DNA of 64,000 nucleotides from Argopecten irradians (lineage: Eukaryota > Mollusca > Bivalvia > Pectinida > Pectinidae), in NCBI RefSeq assembly GCF_041381155.1, contig NC_091147.1, positions 33,808,909-33,872,908 of the forward strand, written 5' to 3'. Below, piece by piece: positions 46,396-56,210 of this stretch. The notes beneath the pieces were generated by a model. It made no database searches. It was not told where the DNA came from and was given only the letters and a program-made list of their open reading frames with translations. The first letter of the stretch is position 1. The number at the start of each line of letters is the position of its first letter. The translations under genes were made by a program, and so were the position numbers.

Positions 46396-46979
46396 ATGAC
46401 GAGACAGTTGACACAAGACAACATGAAGTACTTAAGACAATTTTATCACAACTTAGGTAATCCAGCAGCTTTCAGTGGTCCAAGGAAATTGTATAAGACA
46501 CTTAAGGGTTCATTTAGTAACGGGCAGATCAAACAGTTCATTCAGAATGAAGATACGTATTAATTGCTGAAACCAGTCCGTCACAAATATAGAAGGCAAC
46601 GAGTCATTGTCACTCACATCGACGAAGAATTCCAAGCCGATCTTCTAGACGTCAGAAACCTGGTAAAACACAATGATAAAATTCAGTATTTGTTAGTGGT
46701 TATCGACATTTCCTTCAAGTTTCTATGGATACAACCATTATCAGATAAAAGGTCAAAGAGTAAAAGCGTTAAAGTCAATATTTACAGATGGAGAATTCCC
46801 AAGGCATTCCAATGTACACGGTCAAAGACTTCCAAGACAAATCTGTGAAGGGAACTTTTACCAATCAGAATTACAGAAAGTTCAAAAAGAATGAGAATGA
46901 ATTATGGAAGATATCTAAAATCCTAAAGAAGCGTCAAAGAAACGGAAAAATAGAGTACCTAGTACAGTTCGAATGGTAG
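46396..46979 (+). pseudogene. Polinton/Maverick-type retroviral-like integrase, broken
   Basis: From ATG 46396 the frame reads MTRQLTQDNMKYLRQFYHNL and continues to an in-frame TAA at 46561. It reopens at once with an integrase-core-like segment (HIDEEFQADLLDVRNLVKHN, which holds the first catalytic Asp region, then YLLVVIDISFKFLWI). The core is then cut short near 46780. Another frame (46788-46979) gives the C-terminal chromodomain-like part (WKISKILKKRQRNGKIEYLV). The middle of the DDE core is missing. In the family the enzyme inserts the element into chromosomes; this copy cannot. The family assignment is from remembered motif similarity. Confidence 0.75.
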
Positions 46980-47059
46980 CCGAAACAATTTACCCAATAT
47001 GTACCAGTGAAAGATATAAAAAAAACACTTGACTAAGCTAAAACAATACCATTCGAACC

Positions 47060-47721
47060 ATGGATCTCTATCTGTATTTAGATAGTAGACAATGTCTAGA
47101 CATTTATCCAGATAATACACCGTGGTCAAAATTCTTACCGAATTTCAGTGGGAGTCTACAATCACCAATATTTTAAGACGTATATTTCATAACGAGAATT
47201 CATTCGAGAACCCCTATTACCGACGTATCAACTTACGACATATGCCCAATATAGGTATCGATATAAAGACTACAAATGACGAACCTGCTTCATTCCTGAG
47301 TGGAACGAGCTACCTGACACTTCACCTTAAACGTTACCCCCTTTTTACGATGAACAAACTCTACGTCCCCGATATCAACAAGTGGGTTACATTCTACAGA
47401 AAACTAGCCAACGGGGAGATCAAGTTGAAGTATGATAACTACAGAAACGTACAATCAGGTAACCTAGGAGGTAATAGTAGGTGTGGGTCGGGTATTTGTA
47501 TAGACGATTACCTGACTAAAGAAGACCTCCAGAAAACGCCGGACAATGTCAAGGTCACCATGGTATCTCCCGCTCAGCAGGTGGTGGAACAACCTAAATC
47601 CGAACTGGAACGAAAAAAGAAGATAAAAAGAAGTTGGCTTAATAAAAATGGCAGTATCAGGAAATTCACCGGTAAGGGTAAGACGAAGAATAAGAGCTCT
47701 CTGAAAACTACAGCATTTTGA
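47060..47721 (+). pseudogene. Probable Polinton structural protein (minor-capsid-like N-terminus), disrupted
   Basis: At 47060 an ATG starts a short frame MDLYLYLDSRQCLDIYPDNT that stops near 47176. The overlapping frame 47122-47721 continues as a 199-residue product with STSYLTLHL-like and KRYPLFTMNKLYVPDINKWV segments and a Lys-rich C-terminus. A 'YPDNT' stretch near the N-terminus is common in a structural protein found beside the capsid gene in related elements, as I remember them. A frameshift separates the two parts. The identity of the second frame is uncertain. Confidence 0.45.
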
Positions 47722-47849
47722 ATATGGCATTGCTATCTACGAAAACCTTTCAAGAAATGCAGCCTAAAGAGTAAGATCTGTTTACGATTCATCACACACA
47801 AACTGCCGTTGAAGAGATTTTTTATTAGGATTGTCGATCCATATCTCTA

Positions 47850-48682
47850 GTGGCAGGCCAGTCTCCGATTGAATTTCACCTATCTGGGCAGAATGGGATG
47901 GAATATTTAGATTTATCCCGCTCCCGATTATACGTCAGTTGTAAAATCAGAGCAAGTGATTGCAGTGATCTCATAGCCGACGAAAAAGTAGGACCCATCA
48001 ATTTATTTCTGCAGAGTCTCTGGAGTCAGATCGACGTCACATTACAAGGAAAACTCATTACTTCTACCAATAACCATTACCCCTACAAAGCTATGATGCA
48101 AACTCTACTGAATTATGGTGATGAGTGTAAACAGACCCAGCTGACCTCACAACTATTCTCCAAAGACACACCAGGATTTGTGGAAGAGACCAAACCCAAT
48201 GGAGCAAATAGCGGATTTCCGAGCGCAGTACTTTTACTAGACAAAGCAATCTGTCGACATGGAGGGAACTTTGTTTCAGGATTTATTCAAGATCAATCGC
48301 TACATTTTGAATCAGGTAGATGTAGGATTAAAACTATATAGAAGTCCTTCAAGCTTCTGCCTCTTATCCGAGGAATTGAACCCTAACTACGAAGTCATCA
48401 TCGAAGATATCGTACTGAGAGCTTGCAAACCCAGCCATCATTTACGGTCATGCCGAAGCATTACAAAAGATGAATGCCAAGTACCCATACGACAAATCGG
48501 AAATCAAAGTCAAGTCTGTACCACAAGGTCAACTGAGTGTATCCTGGGACAGTATTTTTCAACGGAGTAGACCCAATAAAATCATCACGGGATTGGTAAG
48601 CACACAAGCCTTTTCCGTACGTTATTCACTGAACCCCTACAACTTTAAAAACTATGACGTGCGACAGATTACTCTACAGTAG
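47850..48682 (+). pseudogene. Polinton/adintovirus-type major capsid protein, frameshifted
   Basis: Three successive frames (47850-48341, 48259-48570, 48470-48682) carry consecutive parts of a protein like the 'F54H12.2-type' Polinton major capsid family (double jelly-roll). Seen motifs are YLDLSRSRLYVSCKI, VGPINLFLQSLWSQIDVTLQ, NHYPYKAMMQTLLNYGDE and, after the first shift, FKINRYILNQVDVGLKLYRS. The last frame ends LNPYNFKNYDVRQITLQ and then TAG. At least two frameshifts break it. No start codon is clear and the N-terminus is reduced. Confidence 0.8.
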
Positions 48683-48919
48683 TATTTATCAGTCACACAA
48701 GTCATTCATCAATACTTTACCTGGTTATTACTACAGATAGAACAAACACATCTTTTAGAGTTCGTTTCATTTATTTTAGATATCTGAAAAGACAAAATAA
48801 AAAATGTTTGTTACATATTTTTGAATAAAAGCAATTTTGAATCAGAATGGGATATATATATAAATAAAATCGTTTATTCAAAAAGAACATTTAAAAAAAA
48901 GAAATCACACTTACTCAAT

Positions 48920-49770
48920 TTATAAATCAAATGAAGGGAAGAGAGCCTTTAACACCTCCTCATCCACCTCGTTTTCATGGAAGTCAGAGGTTAACTGAAA
49001 AGGGAAAACAATAACTTCTAAATTTTCATTGAAAATAAAACATAAACTGTTAATTTTCTTTCAAAACAACTACAAACTCATTAGTGGTTTGATGGAGGTG
49101 GGGGTTGATGTTGTCGGAGTGGGAGGTGATATCGGAGTGGGGGATAATATTGGAGAGACTACCCCCATCCTTTTCCTCGCCTCCACTTCCCGATCCTCTC
49201 TCTTCCTTTTCTGAAACAATTGAAATTCCTCCAAAGTCGTAATAAGATATTGCGGTATTAAATAATGTATAATAACTTAAGACGTTACAGAAATAAACAA
49301 AAATACTCACCATCTGAACAACCTGTGACATCGGTACCGGTGGTAAAATGGTATCAGAGTCCAGATTCTATAAAAATAAAATAAAACAAAATTAATGTAG
49401 TGTTTAAAAGTGTGTAATATTGATATTAGACGTTATAGTGGAAGGAAGAAACACTCACCACCCGAACCGGTGGTAAAACTGACACCGCCGTCTTCGCGGC
49501 AAGGCATTTAGTCTGTAGTGGTGAGGATAGCGGCGGTGGTGGTGTGATGGCTGCAACTTTGGTTGATGGGGCGTACAACTCCTAAACATAGAAATAGTTT
49601 AAACATTATTTCTTAATATTGTTGACATATACAATACAGAATAAACGACCGAACTTGTTTATGAAAAAATGATAGTAGTATTCACACTTACCTGATCCAT
49701 TCTTTTTTAACCTCCGCAAGGAGGTTGTAGTTCGTGGCTAAATCTAGATATTCAGCCACACTCACTGTGG
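48920..49770 (-). pseudogene. PC4-like spliced gene, copy 0 (between capsid and polymerase remnants)
   Basis: This is the most diverged copy of the minus-strand gene. Segments: exon 1 remnant 49692-~49770 (AEYLDLATNYNLLAEVKK, then shifted by one base against copy A), exons 49459-49581 and 49311-49367 (Pro-rich linker, two exons where copy A has one), an exon starting 49210 (KRKREDREVEARKR, basic) and the last exon 48920-48994 (LTSDFHENEVDEEVLKALFP, acidic tail, TAA). A poly(A) signal is at 48873-48878. The donor after the basic exon has been deleted, and the domain-coding start is replaced by an inverted repeat. Confidence 0.65.
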
Positions 49771-49837
49771 TACACCTATCATTGAATCCATTTATATGGG
49801 CGCAATGATAGGTGTGCCACAGTGAGTGGGCTGAATA
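49749..49837. repeat. Imperfect 35-bp inverted repeat with 18-bp loop
   Basis: The left arm 49749-49784 (tattcagccacactcactgt...) pairs with 49803-49837 (...cacagtgagtgggctgaata) with few mismatches. It marks the junction between the PC4-like copy 0 (minus) and the polymerase remnant (plus). Confidence 0.85.
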
Positions 49838-51038
49838 CTTATACATATCCACTATTCCAAAAGAGGTTCAATACGGGTACATATTCGAAATAAATATGCA
49901 TTATCCCCAGCATTTGCATAATGAACATTCAAATAATCCTTTGGCAGCAGAAATCAAGACCGTGATCAAAGATGAACTATCACACTACAGTCAGACCTTA
50001 TGGAGAAGTTTTACCAGGATGCACTCAGGATCACGACTGCTTAAACCACTATCATTCGACATCAAAACTCATTCCGAATCTACACGATAAAGAACGCTAC
50101 ATTTGTATGTTGTACACTACAGAAATCTACAATTTTAATTAGACCAGGGCATGATCCTCAACAAAGTACATCGCGCCATTCAGTTCAGACAAAGTCCTTG
50201 GCTAAAGCCTTACATCGACTTTAACACCGAAAAAAAAAAGAGAAAACAAGCCACCAACGATTTTGAAAAGGATTACTACAAATTAAAGAATAATGCAGTT
50301 TAAAAAAAACAATGGAGAATCTACGTAAGCGCATAGATATCAAGCTCATACATTCAGAAAACAGACTCTGCAAATATTGTGCCAAACCTTCATTTCAACA
50401 CTGTACAGTTTTCAACGAGGATTTAGTAGGTGTACAAATGCAGAAAACAAATCTAGTATTAAACCGTCCCGTCTACGTCGGATTTACTGTACTCGACCTC
50501 TCCAAGATTATCATGTATGACTTTCATTAAAATTATATGAAAAGGAAATACGGACAGAATACAAAATTGTTATTTACGGACACGGATGGACACGTACGGA
50601 CGACATCTACGCTGACATGTTTGTTAACTTGGACCTGTTTGACACCTCAAACTACCCAACAGATGACTTGTTGTACAGTACAAACAATAAAAAAAAGTGC
50701 TCGGGAAAATGAAAGATGAGACGGGAGGGAAACCGATCAGGGAGTTTGTTGGACTTAGAGCTAAAATGTACTCTTACATCTACGGAGAAAAAGAAAAACG
50801 TACCGCTAAAGGTGTAGCTAGAGCTGTCATCGAACATGACCTAGACCACAAACTCTATAAAGAATGTTTATTTGACCAGACTGTGTTTTACGCCAACATG
50901 CACCGCATTCAATCCACGAAACACCAACTCCATATCCTCAGCCAGAACAAAGTAACTCTAAACAGTTTTGACGATAAGAGATATGTCTTAGACGGAATCA
51001 ACACTCTACCCTACGGACATTACAAAATCGGAAAATAG
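49812..51038 (+). pseudogene. Polinton-type protein-primed DNA polymerase B, C-terminal part, frameshifted
   Basis: Consecutive frames match the C-terminal half of the family-B polymerase of Polintons. Seen segments are GYIFEINMHYPQHLHNEHSN, KVHRAIQFRQSPWLKPYIDF, an NLRKRIDIKL segment, PVYVGFTVLDLSKIIMYDFH, the LLFTDTD catalytic block and FVGLRAKMYSYIYGEKEKRT, ending PYGHYKIGK and TAG at 51036-51038. The sequence right after the DTD catalytic core is deleted and out of frame, and other shifts or stops occur near 50090, 50300 and 50530. The exonuclease and N-terminal regions are absent. It is not functional as it stands. Confidence 0.85.
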
Positions 51039-51221
51039 TTTATTGACTTTAAATTCTTCAACACTTTTGTTTTGCAAAATTTTAGTATTTCATTAACGTT
51101 TCGCAGATAGTTTTCGTTCAGTTCATGTTTCACTTTTGTGTAAAAATTTATCGTAAGATTCATTTTTGATTTGTAAATATTTTAGTGAAAAGGATTGTTA
51201 TGCTTGTATATTTTAGTGTGG

Positions 51222-51480
51222 AAGTTTGCCGAATATATAAATACTACGTAGTACTTTGTGCAATAAAATGTAAAAAGAAAAACTTACCTTTGTTATGAAC
51301 TATACTACATTCTGACAGCGTGGACTGACCGCGTGGTGGAAGACTGCGCATGCTTCGACGTGAGCGCCACCTAGCGGTCCTTCCTTTGTATTGACACGGT
51401 CAAAGTCATAGTCATTGGTCGTTGAGTCAAGAATAGTCTATTGACAAAAGTACTGAAGGTTAACGTGGTCAGCATTAGTG
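51222..51480. repeat. Left direct repeat flanking PC4-like copy A
   Basis: About 250 bp from agtttgccgaatatataaat to ggttaacgtggtcagcatta recurs at 53337-53835, interrupted there by a SINE. Versions also occur near 56420-56790, 58840-59350 and 62150-62395 in the other units. Confidence 0.85.
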
Positions 51481-51684
51481 TGAATAGTCTGTTAACAATA
51501 GTATTTATCACTCACAAGTCATTCATCAATACTTTATCTGGTTATTACTACAGATAGAACAAACACATCTTATACCATTCACGACATTTATTTTGGATTT
51601 CTGAAAAGAGAGAAAGAAATCTATTATAATGTAATCAATATAAGACATCTCATTCAGAATGAAAGAAATAAATAAATAAAATCA

Positions 51685-51690
51685 TTTATT
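51685..51690 (-). promoter_or_regulatory. Poly(A) signal of PC4-like copy A
   Basis: AATAAA lies 34 nt past the stop codon and is kept in all four copies (48873-48878, 56993-56998 and 62593-62598). Confidence 0.6.
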
Positions 51691-51723
51691 CAAAATGAAC
51701 AGTTTAAAAATGGGTTACTCACT

Positions 51724-52493
51724 TTACATATCTAATGAGGCGAGAAGGGCCTTGAGTACATCTTCATCCAAATGTATTTGTTGGAAGTCAGAGGTTAGCG
51801 AAAATGGGAAATCAATAAATTTCTAAATTTTTACTGAATATAAAACATAAACTGTTGCTTTTATCTTTTATGAGAACTTTTAAATCTTTAGAAATAATAG
51901 CTACAAACTCAATCGTGGTAAATTAAAACTTACCACCGTGTTTGATGAGGTGGGGGATGGTGTCGGGGAGGCTACCCGCCTTCTTTTCGTCACCTCTTCT
52001 TCATCGTCTCTTTTTCTTTTCTGAAACAAATGGAAATCCTTATTTAAGCTACCATGCACCAGTAAAAGCGTATAACATCAACATTAGGTGTTACAGAGGT
52101 AAACAAAAATACTCACCATCTGAACTGCCTGCGGTACCGGTGCCTGTGGGACCACCGTCTGCGGTGCCTGTGGCGGTGTAGTGGTTGTAGCTTTAGTTGT
52201 TGGTTTGGACAACTCCTAAGCACAGAAATAGTTTAAGCATTTATAGTACCAGCATATACAGAATAAACGACAGAATTTGTTAATGAGAAAATGGTAGTAG
52301 TAGTCACACTTACCTGATCCATCCTTTTTTTAACCTCCGCAAGGACGTTGTAATTATTGGCTAAGTCAAGATATTCAGGTGCGCTCATGGAAGCGCACCT
52401 CCCGTTTCCTCCATTAATATGCACATATGTTATCCCTCTGTAACTTGACAGTTGGACGTACAACCCAGAACCAGAAAAATACCGTTCTGCCAT
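51724..52493 (-). CDS. PC4-like nuclear protein, copy A, 4 exons
   Basis: The exons are 52314-52493, 52117-52215, 51934-52020 and 51724-51798, giving 60+33+29+24 = 146 residues. Residues about 5-58 (YFSGSGLYVQLSSYRGITYV... MSAPEYLDLANN) resemble the single-strand-DNA-binding PC4/p15 coactivator fold. Next come a Thr/Pro/Gln-rich linker (PPQAPQTVVPQAPVPQ), a basic bipartite cluster (KRKRDDEEEVTKRRR) and an acidic-hydrophobic tail (LDEDVLKALLASLDM). I chose the ATG at 52493 because a TATA box precedes it and the frame upstream is not kept between copies. Introns 1 and 2 have GT-AG ends, but the last acceptor reads CG instead of AG, so this copy may not splice correctly. The PC4 assignment is by eye. 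Confidence 0.6.
52377..52400. repeat. 9-bp perfect hairpin inside the PC4-like exon 1
   Basis: aggtgcgct, a 6-nt loop and agcgcacct. The hairpin is kept in copy C with a different loop. In copy 0 the corresponding place is occupied by a much longer inverted repeat. Confidence 0.8.
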
Positions 52494-52540
52494 ATTGATT
52501 TTAAGATGAAAATCTGTCTTGGACTGTGTGGAATAGATCT

Positions 52541-52548
52541 CTTTTATA
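52541..52548 (-). promoter_or_regulatory. TATA box of PC4-like copy A
   Basis: TATAAAAG on the minus strand lies about 50 nt upstream of the ATG at 52493. The same motif is at 58009-58016 and 63456-63463 in copies B and C. The expected start site is about 30 nt downstream of the box, giving a short leader. Confidence 0.65.
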
Positions 52549-53198
52549 TGGGGTGAATCTGGAAAACGATTGGGTGGGTGCGGAATATTAAAATTTTTGT
52601 ATATAGACTCATCGAAAAAGGTAGGAATAGCTTCTAATTTACATTTTGAAAGATATGAATAACGCCTCCAGAAAATCATTCTGGAAAATGATTGGTTGAG
52701 GGGGAAATGAATGTCAAAATGTTTGGCGACTGGTAACGTTTCTACAAAATCCTTTAATTTGAGTGATAACGCTAAAATTTGCATAGAGATGACGCTACTT
52801 TAAATTCTCTAATGTAACCTATTCGTCAATTGGTTGTTTGAGACTATGTAATTAGATAAATAACGTTGACCTACTATCCACCAAGGTCAAAATGTTACAT
52901 GTACATAATGGTGCTGACCGATTTAATCATGATTTTTTTTTTACAAGATATCTTAATATGGTTGGTAACGCCAAAACTTTCTATAGAGGTGACGCTACTT
53001 TAATCCCTCTTATGACATTTTTAGGTATCCTATACATTCTCATACTAATACGCAGCGTTTTGTGATAAGCTCTGAGACGTGAAAGCATTTCGAAAACTTA
53101 ATATTAAGATAAATTGTTTGTGTGTGACTATATTTAGTTAATCAACGTAAGGCTTCGGCGTGTGCTTCGCCGTCCACCGAGGTTAAATTCTTACATAC

Positions 53199-53235
53199 CG
53201 GTGCTGACCGACAAATTTTGTGTAGGTCAGCACCG
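53199..53235. repeat. 11-bp inverted repeat cggtgctgacc / ggtcagcaccg
   Basis: Two perfect arms are separated by 15 bp, with a third half-site (atggtgctgaccgattta) near 52910. The pattern recurs in unit B near 58700-58740. It could be a protein-binding or fold-back site; the function is unknown. Confidence 0.75.
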
Positions 53236-53336
53236 TTACTTCTACTTCTACCACCTAACCCATCAACACTGTGACTATCTCCATATTTGGTATGTATTTT
53301 ATAGAAAGAAGGATAAAAAATTGATTATGCATCAAA

Positions 53337-53835
53337 GGGGTTTGCTGAATATGTAAATACTACGTTTTGGTTTAGTTTGATTAGTTTAACGTCCTAATGA
53401 CAGCCAGGGTCATTTAAGGACGTGCCAGGTTTGTTGGTGGAGGAAAGCCGGAGTACCCGGAGAAAAATCACCGACCAACGGCCAGTACCTGGCAACTGCC
53501 CCACATGGGATTCGAACTCGCGACCCAGAGGTGGAGGGCATGTGGTAATATGTCGGTACATCTTAACCACTCGGCCACCGCGGCCCCTGAAAAATACTAC
53601 GTAAATACTTTGTGTAATAAAATGTCAAAAGAAACAACTTACCTTTGTTATGAGTTATACTACATTCTGACCGCGTGGACTGACCGCGTGTGATGGAAGA
53701 CTGTGAATGCTTCGACGTGAGCGCCACCTAGCGATCCTTCCTTTTGTATTGACACGATCGATGTCATAGTCATTGGTCGTTGAGTCGTGAATAGTCTATT
53801 GACAAAAGTACTGAAGGTTAACGTGGTCAGCATTA
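53337..53835. repeat. Right direct repeat flanking copy A, split by a SINE
   Basis: Same sequence as 51222-51480 with a SINE inserted within its aaatactacgt motif. The outer parts are tttgctgaatatgtaaatac and cctttgttatgagttatact ... ggttaacgtggtcagcatta. Confidence 0.85.
53366..53591 (-). mobile_element. tRNA-derived SINE, 226 bp, with 11-bp target-site duplication
   Basis: On the minus strand the head has an A-box (TGGCCGAGTGGTTAAG) and a B-box (GGTCGCGAGTTCGAATCC). A body follows (TGGCACGTCCTTAAATGACC), and then a tail ttaggacgttaaactaatca. The target-site duplication AAATACTACGT is at 53355-53365 and 53592-53602. The uninterrupted target is visible at about 51238 in the left direct repeat, which proves insertion. 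Confidence 0.9.
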
Positions 53836-53849
53836 GCAACAGCATTAGT

Positions 53850-54820
53850 CATGTTTTTCAGCATTAGCCATGTTTATCAAAACCTTCGTTAGTTAATTTT
53901 AAAAAATTTAACTCAGTTTGATAAAATGATAAATAACAGTCACTTGTGGAGGAACCTCTATACAGACAGAAACATATATACATAGAGATTGGAAACTCCT
54001 TCTTTGTCTATGTTAGGACTCAGTTATTAGCATTTTCCCTTGCTAACTACTTCTAATAATTCTTTTAAACATGATATTTTTGCATCAACACAAAGTTTAA
54101 ACAAATAGATCAGTTTTCCAATTGATGTTATCTTGAGTGGAAAAGGCATTCAAAACCGGAAGTGCATTTTGTTTTATTAATATATACGTTAAAATATTTT
54201 TTTTATGTAGTGTATTAACTATTAAAGAGCAGGACATCTGCTACAAAGCCCATTCATACAGTAATTAGCAGACAGACGTCACAATGGTCACAATGCAGTT
54301 AAGCTCCTTTGGTGGTTTGGCATTGTATTACTGTACAGTGTAAATTTTTAATTAATGATTTCCTTCTTATTTTCCTACCGATCCTTAAATGTTATATCTC
54401 AAAATGGTGATGGGTTTATGCCCTTTATAATGATGTCTTCCAATTTTCGTTGACATTTCTGTGTCGATAGTTATCAACTTACATTGTACCTGTATTTTTC
54501 TCGCTATATATCTCTACTAAACCCAAGCCAATTTAGACCACCGGTGGGCGTGGCTTAATCTATTGTTCTGACCAGTGTGACGTCAGCCTGAATGGCCCTG
54601 TAAATGATTGAGTGATTCGATTTTTCTTTGGACAAATTTAATTCCTGACATGATTGGTCGATTTGGTTCCTTTAGCTTTCATAATAAGATTGGTCAGTCT
54701 AGATCTCCTTCCTGTGGTTTTGGTGTACATGTATCCTGATACCGTATTTGCTTAAAAAATGTAACAAAGGGGCACTTATTAGTGAACCAAAATATAAGTT
54801 GTGGACGAAACATATCAGCA
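53850..54820. other. Non-coding spacer of unit A
   Basis: No gene is seen. It contains ataaacatatatacatagag-type sequence matching the left end of the inverted-end element of unit B (59484-60060), whose right end is missing here. Confidence 0.5.
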
Positions 54821-54825
54821 ATATT

Positions 54826-55189
54826 TTAAAGGTGCTCCACCGCCGACAGAGCATAAATGATATTCATCATTTGATCAATAATTGGTGTTTAATCGTGTAT
54901 ATAATAGTCTAATTAACACAAAAAATAAAATAAAAAAGATTATGTTGCCTTTGGTGCAGGCGCAATCAGTACTTAATTCCATATAGGATACAGTGCCATG
55001 AATTTTTTTCGGGAAGCAATTAATTATTTTTCATATCTTTAACTTGAAGTAAAATTAGAAGCTGAAACCTCTCAATGTTGGTAATGGTGTAAAGTAAGTA
55101 ACTTTTGTAACTGAAGAAAAATACTAAATCGTCTGCTCCTGTTTTTGATAGTGAAAAAATACCTTTTGTCAGCGGTGGAGCATCTTTAA
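54826..55189. mobile_element. 364-bp MITE, copy 2 (unit A)
   Basis: The ends are ttaaaggtgctccaccgccg and cagcggtggagcatctttaa. It is nearly identical to the unit-B copy at 60637-61000 and more diverged from 37974-38348, so it was inserted before the units duplicated. Confidence 0.85.
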
Positions 55190-55902
55190 CTCTTTCTGTG
55201 CTTGTGACACATTAATACAGTCACATTCTTATGCCTTTTAACCAATGAGAATCATTATTACGTGTATGTCATGATTTAGACTCACAAGTTCATGTGATAT
55301 AGGATACAATGCTGAGGTTAGAGGCATCACATGTAAAACATTGTTAAATCCTAGGGATGGAGGCGCTTACGGTTTTGTTATATAGTTTACAAAGAATGAA
55401 CGTGCAATTGTGTTGTTTAGACTGACCAATCAATAAATGGTTGTGAATTGATACCAGTTCATTTCCAAGCTTTTTGAGAACTTTCAATCATGTCAGAACG
55501 GTGTTTGGAGCAGAGGGTAGACACATTTCAAAGTTGTATTTTCACTGTGTAACTGTCTACATCATCTGATAATTTTGCGCTAGACTTAAAAACATTTTTG
55601 TTGACTTTAAACTCTGCTTACATTGATGCATAAATAGTTTTTTTAAACCAATATACAGTAAAAGTGTATATTTTCTGAAACATATTCCAATGCAATATTT
55701 TTAAAAGGTAGTGTTTTTTTTTTATTGTTTTGACTGTTTTTCAGATTCAAACTTAAATACAGTAGATACCGTATAGTCGGCTATTTTCGCGGGCAAAGTT
55801 TCTATGGTCTGATCTAAAAAACGAGAAAATCATTTTTTAATGGTTTTTCATTTTCAATATCTGGCATTAAGGTTATATATTATTCAACAATTTCAAAATC
55901 AG

Positions 55903-56210
55903 GGAGTTTTGTTGGACTTAGAGCTAAAATGTACTCTTACATCTACGGAGAAAAAGAAAAACGTACCGCTAAATGTGTAGCTAGAACTGTCATCGAACAT
56001 GACCTAGACCACAAACTCTATAAAGAATGTTTATTTGACCAGACTGTGTTTTACGCCAACGCCAAACGTGCACCACATTCAATCCACGAAACACCAACTC
56101 CATATCCTCAGCCAGAACAAAGTAACTCTAAAAACAGTTTTGACGATAAGAGATATGTCTTAGACGGAATCAACACTCTACCCTACGGACATTACAAAAT
56201 CGGAAAATAG
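55903..56210 (+). pseudogene. DNA polymerase B C-terminal fragment, unit B
   Basis: It holds only about the last 100 codons of the polymerase. It carries indels near 56060-56130 relative to units A and C, compensated before SFDDKRYVLDGINTLPYGHY and a TAG. No upstream catalytic part is present. Confidence 0.8.

Larger units (their letters stand above)
50730..55902. repeat. Tandem segmental duplication, unit A (5.17 kb)
   Basis: Homology with units B and C begins at the same base inside the polymerase C-terminus (accgatcagggagtttgttg). Content: polymerase tail (+), PC4-like gene copy A (-), flanking direct repeats, SINE, non-coding spacer and MITE. The unit ends ttcaacaatttcaaa, which is joined directly to the start of unit B. 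Confidence 0.9.

Noticed and set aside
52500..52784. N-terminal extension of PC4-like copy A starting at 52784 (183-codon frame)
   Set aside because: A TATA box lies inside this stretch and the frame is broken at the equivalent place in copies B and C, so the start at 52493 is preferred.
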